Counted from the first letter of the stretch, positions 42,650 through 50,727 are shown. The stretch is 64,000 nt of DNA from Nitrosotalea devaniterrae (GCA_900065925.1 LN890280.1:984451-1048450), one strand, 5' to 3'. Translations and numbers: made by a program. The notes: a model not told the origin generated them from the letters alone.

Positions 42650-42684
42650 GGTATTGAACAAATTTGACCAAACCCACCCCCGGT
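42650..42684. repeat. Repeat B, copy 2
   Basis: Identical over 35 bases to 40585-40619. The rest of 42546-42975 holds no supported gene. Just after it, ATCCTGGGGGATTTC at about 42696-42710 can form a small hairpin. Confidence 0.78.
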
Positions 42685-42975
42685 CTTATACAAAATCCTG
42701 GGGGATTTCTTCATTCTCAGGATTGTTTTAGAGACTTTGATTATGTATAGAATTCATTTTGTTTTCTTGAATAATTATTGCCGACCTGGAACCTTTTGGA
42801 AATTTATTCACATATAGCCAACAAACTAAGCGTTGGATGTGTAAAATGAATCTCAAGAATGTCAGGATTACAATCTAACAAAATTGTAGTTTCTGCTTGA
42901 ATTTGTTGTTTGACATCTTATTTTAAAGTCCTAAAATAGGCAGCACATGATTTAATCTACGTTTAGCATCACTAA

Positions 42976-43194
42976 TCAATACCCGAGTTTATTTGATATC
43001 ACTTGAAATTTTCTGAGTAATTCATCTGCTTTCTTCTTCAATTTAGGATCCATCGTTTTATTGGCTTCATTTTCAGCCTTTTCAAGCAGTTTTTGTGCCT
43101 GTTTTATCTTCTTTACAGCTTCAGGATCCCTTGTTTTTTCTGCCTTCAATCTTGCCTTAACATATTCTCGTTGAGTATTTGCAATCTCATCCAT
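42976..43194 (-). CDS. Small Lys/Glu-rich coiled-coil protein (72 aa)
   Basis: The ATG frame (MDEIANTQREYVKARLKAEK) is entirely helical and charged, with KIKQAQKLLEKAENEANKTM and KLKKKADELLRKFQ. A TTG 36 bases upstream is in frame, but a TATA-like gattatatt around 43231-43240 places transcription initiation downstream of it, so the ATG is preferred. It is 3' of the integrase gene on the same strand. It could be an accessory of the element. Confidence 0.55.
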   Translation of the reverse strand: MDEIANTQREYVKARLKAEKTRDPEAVKKIKQAQKLLEKAENEANKTMDPKLKKKADELLRKFQVISNKLGY

Positions 43195-43442
43195 TAAATC
43201 AATATCCACACATTTAGTTTTGGAATTCAATATAATCGAGCCAACATTTGGAAAAGTAGACTATCTTGATCGTAATTGCATCATTATATCATAATAGAAA
43301 ATTTATCACATGTAGAAGAAAATTTGCAGTTTCAAGTTTAGAAATTTACAAATAATTCATATAAACGTAGAAACAAGTCTAGAAACCTTGGGATGCGCAC
43401 GTAAATGCAAAAGTCAGTCTAAAAGTCTTTTCAAGTAATTAC

Positions 43443-43590
43443 TTCAATTCAACTAACAGAAAAAAATCGCTCAAAACCGTGCCTATTTTTGAACCCGCTT
43501 GTTCAATTCAACTAAGTGTTACTTCTATTGTAGTAAGTTACAAGTACGTTCTAGCGAGTTACAAGTACCTTTCAAATAAGTCACAAACAT
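43443..43590. repeat. Two sets of direct repeats downstream of the integrase gene
   Basis: TTCAATTCAACTAA occurs at 43443-43456 and 43502-43515. AGTTACAAGTAC occurs at 43536-43547 and 43557-43568 with a diverged third copy AGTCACAAACAT at 43579-43590; spacing is 21 and 22 bases, about two helical turns. They lie between the integrase gene end and a small gene. They look like protein-binding sites, such as arm-type integrase sites or iterons. The ten bases TTACAAGTAC also occur at 26188-26197. The rest of 43231-43725 shows no gene. Confidence 0.55.
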
Positions 43591-43725
43591 GTTCGAATAA
43601 CACAATTTTTCTACTATAAACAGTTTTTCGAACAGGTCAAGTAACTATAAACAACAAGAATCAATTATAATTAATTTGAATTATTTATAATTAATTCATA
43701 TCAAAATAATCCAGTAGACTCGTGA

Positions 43726-44946
43726 TCAGACATGGCTTGTAGAGACTAGTACTTTGTTATTCGGTTGAATAGTGCATTGAAAAGTTACCTGATTTTGATG
43801 ATCTTTGTAATTTGTTACAGGATCTTCCCAATTTACTTTCACACGTTCCTGCAATCCTTTTCTAATCTCTGCCACTTCATTTTCAAGATGAGCTATTTTT
43901 GCATCCTTTTCAGATTCCATTTCGTGTATTTTTTGGTCCTTGAGCTTGTTTTCAATCAATAGTCTTTCTGCATCATCAATAGTCAGATCAGGTATTGCCT
44001 TTCTGAATTCTGTAAAGCACTCTTCTCTTGTTGGTTGAAGATAAGTACCATCAAGACCATTTCTGTGTGCCATTAATTTTTCTGCAATGTTAGAATTAAC
44101 TTGATTATTTATCTTAAGAATTGTATTGAATCGCTTTCTAAAGCCATAATTTCCTGCCTTGTTATATCTCTCGCCACTCTTGATTCTAGCTATTCCAGCA
44201 GATTTTAAAAGATTTGAAGTGATCACTTTGAAACTATTGTATCCAAAATGGTCGTTTTTCGCATGCGCTCGTTCATTTGCAAAGATTGGAGACTCATCAG
44301 TAAGAACTTCACCGTTTAATTTCCTTGAATCAAAATAATTATACAATGCGCGTCTAGCCTCAGGTGTTAAAAATGCCCAATATCCCTCCTTTGAATTATC
44401 ATACACTTTTACTGCCAAGCACCCGTCAGGCATTTCTGCAATATGCTTTCGTCTCAAAATTGGATCAGTTATTGCACCCGGTCTTATTCCCGTGGATGCC
44501 AAAAAATGAACAAATGCCTTCGTTCGTAATTTTTTTGTGCTCTCCAACATACGCTGGATTTCCACGGTTGTAAAAGGTTCACTTCCGCCAAGTACACCCT
44601 CATCTCTTGGAATTATCTTGTGCAGTATTCTTTTGAAATATGTAACCCTATTCATATCCAAGAATAGTTCAACAGGTGCAAGTTTGACACGGATGGTAGC
44701 CCCTTTGATGCCTTTTGTAGATAAATCCATAATCCAGTTTTCCAGAATCCCTTGAAGCCTATTTGGTTCCACCACAGTAATTTCATCAAAACTTGAAAGG
44801 TTGGAATATTTCAAAAACTCTCTTAATGCATATCTGTATGAATAAAACGTCTTGTCAGATTTTACCGCTTGTCTGAACATCCTAAAAGATCTACTTTTTT
44901 CAAGTTCTGCAAAATCAATTTCCTTAGCGGTTTCCATGTCTTGCAT
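43726..44946 (-). CDS. Tyrosine recombinase/integrase
   Basis: Residues of about 20-115 form a SAM-like DNA-binding domain (YSYRYALREFLKYSNL). The catalytic domain has the first arginine in LASTGIRPGAI, a conserved lysine in VYDNSKEGYW, RII in GNYGFRKRFNT, the histidine in KLMAHRNG and the tyrosine in GTYLQPTRE. At box II the usual HxxR is YGFR, with tyrosine in place of histidine. A C-terminal coiled coil follows (KLKDQKIHEMESEKDAKIAH). The full length and intact core suggest it is active. It sits at the right end of the accessory island and probably mediates its integration or excision. Confidence 0.88.
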   Translation of the reverse strand: MQDMETAKEIDFAELEKSRSFRMFRQAVKSDKTFYSYRYALREFLKYSNLSSFDEITVVEPNRLQGILENWIMDLSTKGIKGATIRVKLAPVELFLDMNRVTYFKRILHKIIPRDEGVLGGSEPFTTVEIQRMLESTKKLRTKAFVHFLASTGIRPGAITDPILRRKHIAEMPDGCLAVKVYDNSKEGYWAFLTPEARRALYNYFDSRKLNGEVLTDESPIFANERAHAKNDHFGYNSFKVITSNLLKSAGIARIKSGERYNKAGNYGFRKRFNTILKINNQVNSNIAEKLMAHRNGLDGTYLQPTREECFTEFRKAIPDLTIDDAERLLIENKLKDQKIHEMESEKDAKIAHLENEVAEIRKGLQERVKVNWEDPVTNYKDHQNQVTFQCTIQPNNKVLVSTSHV

Positions 44947-44967
44947 ATATAAGCAGGATCGGATTTG

Positions 44968-44978
44968 TAGTATAAAAA
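44968..44978. promoter_or_regulatory. Bidirectional TATA-like element beside the integrase
   Basis: AGTATAAAAAAGG on the plus strand suits initiation near 45000 for the 45014 gene. Its complement (TTTTTTATACT) suits a leaderless start for the integrase at 44946. The spacing is about 25 bases in each direction. Confidence 0.45.
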
Positions 44979-45013
44979 AGGATGGTGTAATACGTTGAAT
45001 ACTATTTTATTTT

Positions 45014-45190
45014 ATGACAACCATTACTTGCCAAGTGAAATATCCAAGATGCTGTAACAAAGAACCCGCGTACTTGGTCACTTATGACTGTGGACCAGAT
45101 CCACAACAAACCATGCTTGTATGCAAGAGCCATTTCAAGGAAGAGCCATTTCAAAGATTTGCAATAAAGATAGAAAAATTGAGAGAATAA
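45014..45190 (+). CDS. Small Cys/His protein (58 aa), putative zinc-binding
   Basis: The ATG frame gives MTTITCQVKYPRCCNKEPAY, a beta segment LVTYDCGPDPQQTMLVCKSH, and FKEEPFQRFAIKIEKLRE. The C..CC and CKSHF arrangement resembles that of the 70-residue protein at 22.5 kb (KCSVTGC .. LCKEHY). A TATA-like element is about 35 bases upstream. It is too short for most gene callers, so it is easily missed. It lies directly beyond the island, beside the integrase. Function unknown. Confidence 0.65.
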   Translation: MTTITCQVKYPRCCNKEPAYLVTYDCGPDPQQTMLVCKSHFKEEPFQRFAIKIEKLRE

Positions 45191-45221
45191 CTTAATAGTT
45201 CGATTTCAAAAAATGCAGTAA

Positions 45222-46403
45222 ATGAAAAACATTCTTGCTTTATCAATTATTTTCTCATTACTGATGACATCATCATTTGTTGCAGTCTATGCACAACAAC
45301 CACAACTTGCATCATACCGTGAAACAGCACACATTCTAGTTGATGAAAAAGTACAGAACAAGACTACGGCATTTATCACATTGGCATCAACAAGCCCAGT
45401 TGAAATGCGAGTCCCAGCAGATCTTAGCCAAAGAATTAGCAATACAGCAAATGTAACATCAGTTGTAATAACAAATGCACAAAACTGTATCACTGGAGTT
45501 CAGGATCAGGGATGTATCTTGGTAAACATTGTATCACCAGCACTTGTTGAAAGCTACAATATCACAACAATTCAAACTGCCGCTAGACAAATTGGAGATA
45601 ATCTAATTGATAGTATGAACAAGGCATTTGCAACAAACGCCCAGTTTAACAGTGTCTATATCAATCCAAAAGGAGACCTGAGTGGTGCACTTGGCACATC
45701 TGGAATAGTATCAGGAAATAGAACTATATCTGTAATATACACAATGTCAAGACCTGATTCCTCATATCTTTTTGACGGATTAACTGCAATTTTAATACCA
45801 AAACAAATTCGTGACGATGGTGGATTTTTCAATGCTGCACAAAAGATGGCTCAAGATTCCAATTCCACAGTTACATTTGCAATTACTCCAGGACAAGGTG
45901 CACAACTTTATCAACTCCAAGTCTCAAAACAAATCCCAATCAAGAGTCAGGTGACATCAGTCAAGCCGCTAGAACTGTTAGGAGTAGACAAGCTTGAAAA
46001 GTCAAGCTACTTTGATGTTGGATTCTTTCCTTTGAATTCCATCTTGGATGTAACTGTAATATCAAATCAAAACGTTGCAATAACAAGCCATGGTGGAAAC
46101 TTGGCACCAACTACAATCAAGGATGGTCAAAAGTTACCAGCAGACTTAACCAAATCAGGATGGATAATGGACCCAGAGTATGGACAGAGAATTTCTGCAA
46201 TATACCTATTTGGAAAAGATACATCAGTATCAACTGACCAGGCCTCACTTACTCTAGGCAATACAATTCCGTCAGACAATCAAAATAACACAACTATATC
46301 GACACCAACTCCAAGCGCACAAAATAACTATTCCATGTACGCATTAATCGGCATAGTTGCAGCAGGTGGAGCCGCAATCTACTTGTTTTTGAAAAGAAGA
46401 TAA
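45222..46403 (+). CDS. Membrane-anchored extracytoplasmic protein (393 aa)
   Basis: A signal peptide (LALSIIFSLLMTSSFVAVYA) and a C-terminal helix (MYALIGIVAAGGAAIYLFLK) ending in Lys/Arg place a domain of about 340 residues outside the cell. A Ser/Thr/Pro-rich linker precedes the anchor. The body has repeated beta-strand patterns (VSSVVITNAQNC, ISVIYTMSRPD, VTVISNQNVAITSH). It resembles a conserved thaumarchaeal surface protein, but I recognise no named family. Confidence 0.72.
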   Translation: MKNILALSIIFSLLMTSSFVAVYAQQPQLASYRETAHILVDEKVQNKTTAFITLASTSPVEMRVPADLSQRISNTANVTSVVITNAQNCITGVQDQGCILVNIVSPALVESYNITTIQTAARQIGDNLIDSMNKAFATNAQFNSVYINPKGDLSGALGTSGIVSGNRTISVIYTMSRPDSSYLFDGLTAILIPKQIRDDGGFFNAAQKMAQDSNSTVTFAITPGQGAQLYQLQVSKQIPIKSQVTSVKPLELLGVDKLEKSSYFDVGFFPLNSILDVTVISNQNVAITSHGGNLAPTTIKDGQKLPADLTKSGWIMDPEYGQRISAIYLFGKDTSVSTDQASLTLGNTIPSDNQNNTTISTPTPSAQNNYSMYALIGIVAAGGAAIYLFLKRR

Positions 46404-46406
46404 AAT

Positions 46407-46958
46407 TTAGAGAATCAATACTGCTGCTGTAAATACCGTAGTCCACTGACCTTTTGCATCACCAACAGCACTTTGTGTTATGTTTCTAGTCTTGTAAATT
46501 TGTCCAGATATCTTCCACTGTTGTCTTTTTACATCCCAGCTCTTGTTTACATCAAAGGATATTCCAAGTGAGGATGCAAGCATTTGTGCTGCAATGTCTT
46601 CTGCATAGTCGCCTGCCTCTTTTTCAGTCTCCCCAAATGAGACATATTCTGAAAGATAGCCATACTTTGTCTTGTCTTTTGGCTCTGCAATTCCGACAGA
46701 TGCGGCCATTAGTCTGTGTGGCTCATTGCTTTCTTGTCTAGAGTAGATTGCAAAAGTTACGCTGCCCGGTCGTATCAATTTGAGGCCTTCGGCTTTTGGA
46801 ATCACCTTGCAGCCAGGTGGAAATATACTTGAGATTAAAACCAAATTTGTTCCGGCAATTCCTGCATCTCGGAGTGCATACTCAAAACTTGTCAGCCTGT
46901 CAGTATGCACACCCTTACCTTTTGTAAGGAAAATTTTCTTGGCTACTAAATCTAGCAC
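46407..46958 (-). CDS. pdaD: Pyruvoyl-dependent arginine decarboxylase
   Basis: PdaD makes agmatine, the first step of archaeal polyamine synthesis. Self-cleavage occurs at the Ser-Ser bond in NLVLISSIFPPGC, forming the pyruvoyl group, and other family blocks are GVHTDRLTSFEYALRDAGI and YGYLSEYVSFGETEKEAGDY. The 183 residues are normal. It ends four bases from the convergent surface-protein gene. Confidence 0.94.
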   Translation of the reverse strand: MLDLVAKKIFLTKGKGVHTDRLTSFEYALRDAGIAGTNLVLISSIFPPGCKVIPKAEGLKLIRPGSVTFAIYSRQESNEPHRLMAASVGIAEPKDKTKYGYLSEYVSFGETEKEAGDYAEDIAAQMLASSLGISFDVNKSWDVKRQQWKISGQIYKTRNITQSAVGDAKGQWTTVFTAAVLIL

Positions 46959-47011
46959 AAGTCAAGTCTTAACTAACATCTTTAAAAATATATTGAATTG
47001 GTAAAAATGGA

Positions 47012-47470
47012 TTACTTCAAGTTCTGCAACGACAAAATTATTTCTTGACCATGTTTTTCAGGACTGATATCTCTGAAAATTTTTGAAATCTTGCCATCTT
47101 TGTTTATGATAAAAGTTGACCTCTTTGCAAGCCCTGCAATGTTCAGGCCAGCATATGCCTTGCACGTAGTCTTTGCAGTATCACTTAGATGAAGATATGG
47201 TACGCCATACTCCTCAACAAACTTCTTTTGATCTTGTACGGTGTCAACAGATATTGCAAAAAGTTCAGCATTTTGCTCCTTTATCTGCGGATAGGCTTCA
47301 ATTGTTGCCTGTGCCATCTGGAATATTTTCTTTGACGGGCATCCAAATAGATGATTTTTAGGATAAAAGCACAGTACGACATTTTTCTTTCCGTGAAAAG
47401 AGCCCAGTTTTACTAGACTACCATCATTTGCAGCAAGTTCAAAGTCTGGTGCAATATCGCCTTCATTCAT
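47012..47470 (-). CDS. bcp: Peroxiredoxin, Bcp/PrxQ type with variant active site
   Basis: The 152-residue thioredoxin fold belongs to the AhpC/TSA family. The peroxidatic cysteine is in FYPKNHLFGCPSKKIFQ. In the family consensus PxxxTxxC the threonine is replaced here by leucine (PKNHLFGC). A possible resolving cysteine is in KTTCKAYAGL. GVPYLHLSDTAKTTCKAYAG and FRDISPEKHGQEI are typical of the Bcp group. It should reduce peroxides, but the loss of the threonine hydroxyl may alter activity. Confidence 0.88.
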   Translation of the reverse strand: MNEGDIAPDFELAANDGSLVKLGSFHGKKNVVLCFYPKNHLFGCPSKKIFQMAQATIEAYPQIKEQNAELFAISVDTVQDQKKFVEEYGVPYLHLSDTAKTTCKAYAGLNIAGLAKRSTFIINKDGKISKIFRDISPEKHGQEIILSLQNLK

Positions 47471-47541
47471 AATGACTAGTCCGTGATACGGGTTAATACT
47501 ATTTTTGTTTGAATTTTTTTATCAGGAAATTAAACCAGAGT

Positions 47542-48072
47542 TTACTTTTTGAAGGTCTTTTGGTATAGTTTTATTCCAGCAGATATTGCCTTTTTGGCAC
47601 TTGCCGCATTTTTCCACCCAAGTATCTCAACTTTCTTTCCTTCAAGCTGCTTGTAGGTTGCAAAAAAGTGAGCAATTTCCTTTGTTACGTGTTTTTCCAA
47701 GTCAGAGAGATCATTGATATCTTCAAATCTGACATCATCTTTTGCAACACATAAAATCTTGTCATCCATCTCTCCACCATCTTTCATCTGGAGCATTCCT
47801 ATTGGACGTGATTCGATTAGTACGCCAGGATATGTTGGATTTGTGACAAGCACTAACGCATCCATTGGGTCACCGTCTTCTGCAAATGTCTGTGGAATTA
47901 TTCCATATTCTCCAGGATAGAAAAACGGTGAAAACAAAACTCGGTCAAGTTTTATGACACCGTGCTTTTTGTCATATTCATATTTGTTCTGAGAACCTTT
48001 TGGAATTTCAACGATAACATTAATCACAGAAGGCACTTTTGGGCCAGTCTCAATATCACGCCACAAGTCCAT
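47542..48072 (-). CDS. ppa: Inorganic pyrophosphatase (family I)
   Basis: The soluble type I enzyme hydrolyses pyrophosphate with Mg2+. Family blocks are EIPKGSQNKYEYDKKHG, FYPGEYGIIPQTFAEDGDPM with the metal-binding aspartates, and GGEMDDKILCVAKDD. The 176 residues are normal for archaea. Confidence 0.96.
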   Translation of the reverse strand: MDLWRDIETGPKVPSVINVIVEIPKGSQNKYEYDKKHGVIKLDRVLFSPFFYPGEYGIIPQTFAEDGDPMDALVLVTNPTYPGVLIESRPIGMLQMKDGGEMDDKILCVAKDDVRFEDINDLSDLEKHVTKEIAHFFATYKQLEGKKVEILGWKNAASAKKAISAGIKLYQKTFKK

Positions 48073-48204
48073 GATAAATTGTTCAGAAATAGGGCCTTAT
48101 TTAATTGACATCATAAGAAAATAATTTCTTTATATTGCATTTCTTGTTTTCCAGATGCCAGACTTTCGGAAAAGATAAAACGTCAATGCGTCCAGTTGGA
48201 AACC

Positions 48205-49248
48205 ATGAAGGCAGCCTATGTTTCAGGACCATCAGATGTCCAGATTAAAAATGTAGAAAAACCTCAAGTAGGTCCTGGCGAGGTTCTGGTTGTAATGAAA
48301 GCATGTGGAGTGTGTGGCTCGGACTTGGAAAAAATATACGGCAAGTACAGTCAGCCTTCAATGAGACTAGGTCACGAGCCATCAGGAATAGTTTCTGCAG
48401 TAGGAGAAGGTGTTTCCGATTTTAAAAAAGGTGACAGGGTCTTTACACATCACCATGTCCCGTGTTATACTTGTCATTATTGTACACATGGAAATGAGAC
48501 CATGTGCCAAAAATATTCAGAGACAAACTTGTCCCCATGTGGCTTGGCTGAAGAGTTTATCGTTCCCCAGTGGAATGCATCCCATGGCGGAATCATAAAG
48601 CTACCAGACCATGTCAGTTTTGAAGAGGCATCAATGATAGAGCCACTGGCATGTTGCATACGGGCATGGAATAAAATAAAATTCAAGAAAGGCGATTCCA
48701 TTGCAATCCTAGGGGCAGGACCAACTGGACTGATGCACCTTATGCTAAGCAAGGCATACGGGATACAAGACATATTTTGTTTAGACATTAATGATTTCAG
48801 ATTGGGCTTTGCAAAAAAATTGGGCATAACAGAATCAATAAGATCAGACGACCCAGAAGCATATCAAAAAATTCTTGCCAAGACACAAAACCGTGGAGTA
48901 GACATTGCAATGGTTTCAACAGGCAGCATCAATGCAATAGCTCAAGCAATTGACTTTGTAAGAAAAGGAGGAACCATAGTTCTATTTGGCGTTCCAACAA
49001 AAGATGTCACCATGTCACTTGCAATGAGCAAAGTATATTCTAAAGAAATCACAATCACGCCAAGTTATGCAGCTTCTGAAAAAGATACCAATGAAGCATT
49101 TGAGATGATACAAAAGGGAGCAGTAAATGTAAAAGATTTGATAACACATACATTTTCTCTTGAAGAATCTGCCAAGGCATTAGATTATGCCCACCAAGGA
49201 AACGATTCCATGAAAATAATAATTACAAATTCAGAAACGCTTAACTAA
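48205..49248 (+). CDS. Zinc-dependent medium-chain alcohol/polyol dehydrogenase
   Basis: An N-terminal GroES-like domain contains the catalytic zinc ligands (CGVCGSDLEK, GHEPSGIVSA) and a four-cysteine structural-zinc lobe (PCYTCHYCTHGNETMCQK). The Rossmann part has GAGPTGLMHLML, and the second-domain glycine motif is followed by an acidic residue (CLDIND), suggesting NAD rather than NADP. The family includes sorbitol and threonine dehydrogenases; the substrate cannot be set. The ATG is chosen; a TTG nine bases upstream is in frame. An aldolase gene follows after 22 bases, probably in an operon. Confidence 0.88.
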   Translation: MKAAYVSGPSDVQIKNVEKPQVGPGEVLVVMKACGVCGSDLEKIYGKYSQPSMRLGHEPSGIVSAVGEGVSDFKKGDRVFTHHHVPCYTCHYCTHGNETMCQKYSETNLSPCGLAEEFIVPQWNASHGGIIKLPDHVSFEEASMIEPLACCIRAWNKIKFKKGDSIAILGAGPTGLMHLMLSKAYGIQDIFCLDINDFRLGFAKKLGITESIRSDDPEAYQKILAKTQNRGVDIAMVSTGSINAIAQAIDFVRKGGTIVLFGVPTKDVTMSLAMSKVYSKEITITPSYAASEKDTNEAFEMIQKGAVNVKDLITHTFSLEESAKALDYAHQGNDSMKIIITNSETLN

Positions 49249-49270
49249 GGCAAATTTTTTCGATGATGAT

Positions 49271-50107
49271 ATGGACTGGGGACTCAAAAACAGACTAGCA
49301 AAAATAATCAAGCCACAAAATAGGCGAGGTGTGATGCTTGCTGTAGACCACGGTTACTTTTTAGGACCAACAGAAAGACTCGAAGTCCCAAGAAAAACAA
49401 TTGCTCCACTATTACCTTTTGCAGATTCTCTCATGCTAACACGGGGTGTCCTAAGGACATCTGTTGATGCAAACTTTCCAGTACCAGTAGTACTTCGAGT
49501 GTCAGGTGGTGCAAGCATCATTGGAAAAGACCTCTCAAATGAAAAAATTACCACATCAGTAAAAGAAGCAGTCAGACTTAACGTATCTGCCATGGCAATG
49601 TCAATATTTGTAGGAGCAGCACATGAACACGAGTCACTGGTCAGTTTAGGTAATCTAGTCAATGAAGGTGAAGAATATGGAATTCCAGTACTTGCAGTTA
49701 CAGCAGTAGGAAAAGAACTTGAAAAACGTGATGCAAGATATCTTAGCCTTGCATGCAGAATGGCTGCAGAATTTGGCGCACATTTGGTAAAAACATACTA
49801 TTGTGAAAACTTTGAAAAAGTTGTAACATCCTGTCCAGTTCCAGTTATAATTGCAGGCGGTCCAAAGCTTGCAACAGAGCTTGACGTGTTTAATTTAACC
49901 CACGATGCTTTGCATGCAGGTGCATCAGGTGTTGACATGGGACGAAACATTTGGCAAAACGACCACCCAGTTGCAATGATAAAGGCAGTAAGGGCAATCG
50001 TTCACCAAAAGGCCACAGTAAAAGAGGCTCATGAAATTTTCAAAAAGATCAAAGACGAGTCACCAAAACAAAATAAACCAGCTCAAAAGAGCAAGCCAAA
50101 AAAGTAG
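49271..50107 (+). CDS. LsrF/DhnA-type class I aldolase
   Basis: The TIM-barrel enzyme has the N-terminal RRGVMLAVDHGYFLGPTE and the Schiff-base lysine in AHLVKTYYCENF, followed by PVIIAGGPKLATELDVF. This group holds fructose-bisphosphate aldolase DhnA, 2-amino-3,7-dideoxy-threo-heptulosonate synthase, and LsrF (AI-2 breakdown thiolase/aldolase). The present sequence most resembles LsrF. A short Lys/Pro/Gln-rich tail ends the protein. It may form an operon with the preceding dehydrogenase; the pathway is not known. Confidence 0.82.
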   Translation: MDWGLKNRLAKIIKPQNRRGVMLAVDHGYFLGPTERLEVPRKTIAPLLPFADSLMLTRGVLRTSVDANFPVPVVLRVSGGASIIGKDLSNEKITTSVKEAVRLNVSAMAMSIFVGAAHEHESLVSLGNLVNEGEEYGIPVLAVTAVGKELEKRDARYLSLACRMAAEFGAHLVKTYYCENFEKVVTSCPVPVIIAGGPKLATELDVFNLTHDALHAGASGVDMGRNIWQNDHPVAMIKAVRAIVHQKATVKEAHEIFKKIKDESPKQNKPAQKSKPKK

Positions 50108-50111
50108 ATTT

Positions 50112-50570
50112 CTAATCTGAAAGTTTTGTCAGGTGCAAGTGTACAATCTTCCACTTTGGGTTTTTCCCCAAGACAAATGTTGCCCTACTGTTCATTGTCA
50201 TGTGTTGCCCACGAAAACTGTAATTGTCAACAATCATGCCAGACTGGAATACGGTAAAAGTTGCAACTGCAAACGTATCAAACAGGTCAACTCGTAGATT
50301 TTTTAATTCATAGTCATAGTCTGATATGCTAACAAATCGTAGTTGTTCAAGTGCAGTTGTAGTTGCAAAGTCCTTGAGGTCAAACGGAGGAACATCACTG
50401 TACGCAGAAAACCTAGGATCTTCTAGTTGTATAACACTTAGCGGTGCAACATTTTTTGTTTTTCCTGCATTGAAAAATGTCGTTATGATATCAAGAATCT
50501 CTTCTTTGTCGCTCAAAATCGGTATTGCTTGAGGCAAATCTAGTTTAAGTCTTCTGACAGGACACATCAT
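50112..50570 (-). CDS. NTF2-like/SnoaL-fold protein (152 aa)
   Basis: The fold is recognised from the N-terminal helix (DIITTFFNAGKTKNV), the segment LRVDLFDTFAVATFTVFQSG and the terminal strands (RATFVLGKNPKWKIVHLHLT), as in NTF2-like families such as calcium/calmodulin kinase association or SnoaL domains. It has no signal peptide or known catalytic residues. It might bind a small molecule or act as a dimerisation module. It lies convergent to the LsrF-type gene. Confidence 0.75.
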   Translation of the reverse strand: MMCPVRRLKLDLPQAIPILSDKEEILDIITTFFNAGKTKNVAPLSVIQLEDPRFSAYSDVPPFDLKDFATTTALEQLRFVSISDYDYELKNLRVDLFDTFAVATFTVFQSGMIVDNYSFRGQHMTMNSRATFVLGKNPKWKIVHLHLTKLSD

Positions 50571-50618
50571 GCCTAGCCAGGCAAGTTTTTGACAGATTCA
50601 GGCACCCAAGGCCAACAA

Positions 50619-50628
50619 TATATTTATT
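50619..50628 (+). promoter_or_regulatory. TATA-like element for the ilvB operon
   Basis: TATATTTATT is the best AT-rich box before ilvB and predicts transcription initiation near 50650, seven bases before the leader frame. This places about 100 transcribed bases before ilvB, unusual among the near-leaderless genes here. Confidence 0.5.
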
Positions 50629-50656
50629 AACAATTTTAGAGGGAAAAATCATAAGT

Positions 50657-50719
50657 ATGACAAAAGTAGACTCGACAAGCATTTCAAGTATTTTGTTGCA
50701 AGTCGAGCTTGTGCTGTAA
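50657..50719 (+). CDS. Putative branched-chain leader peptide before ilvB (20 aa)
   Basis: The ATG frame encodes MTKVDSTSISSILLQVELVL. Nine of 20 residues are Ile, Leu or Val, eight of them in the last 12 positions, ending LVL before TAA. It lies between a TATA-like element (50619-50628) and ilvB (start 50749). It resembles bacterial ilv and leu leader peptides, whose ribosome stalls when branched-chain tRNAs are scarce. No comparable frame was found before ilvD or trpE. The sequence alone does not prove translation; a chance short frame is the main alternative. Confidence 0.5.
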   Translation: MTKVDSTSISSILLQVELVL

Positions 50720-50727
50720 GATACAGC
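50671..50727 (+). promoter_or_regulatory. Competing short hairpins in ilvB leader
   Basis: Pairings available within and just after the leader frame are CTCGAC (50671-50676) with GTCGAG (50702-50707), ACAAGC (50675-50680) with GCTTGT (50707-50712), and GCTGTA-AGA-TACAGC (50713-50727). The first two overlap at both arms and exclude each other. The last spans the leader stop codon and is followed by AGTTTTC. This layout could let ribosome position choose the structure. Confidence 0.45.

Noticed and set aside
26825-42684. A CRISPR array made of the island repeats
   Set aside because: The repeats are kilobases apart, of different lengths, without regular spacers and without cas genes.
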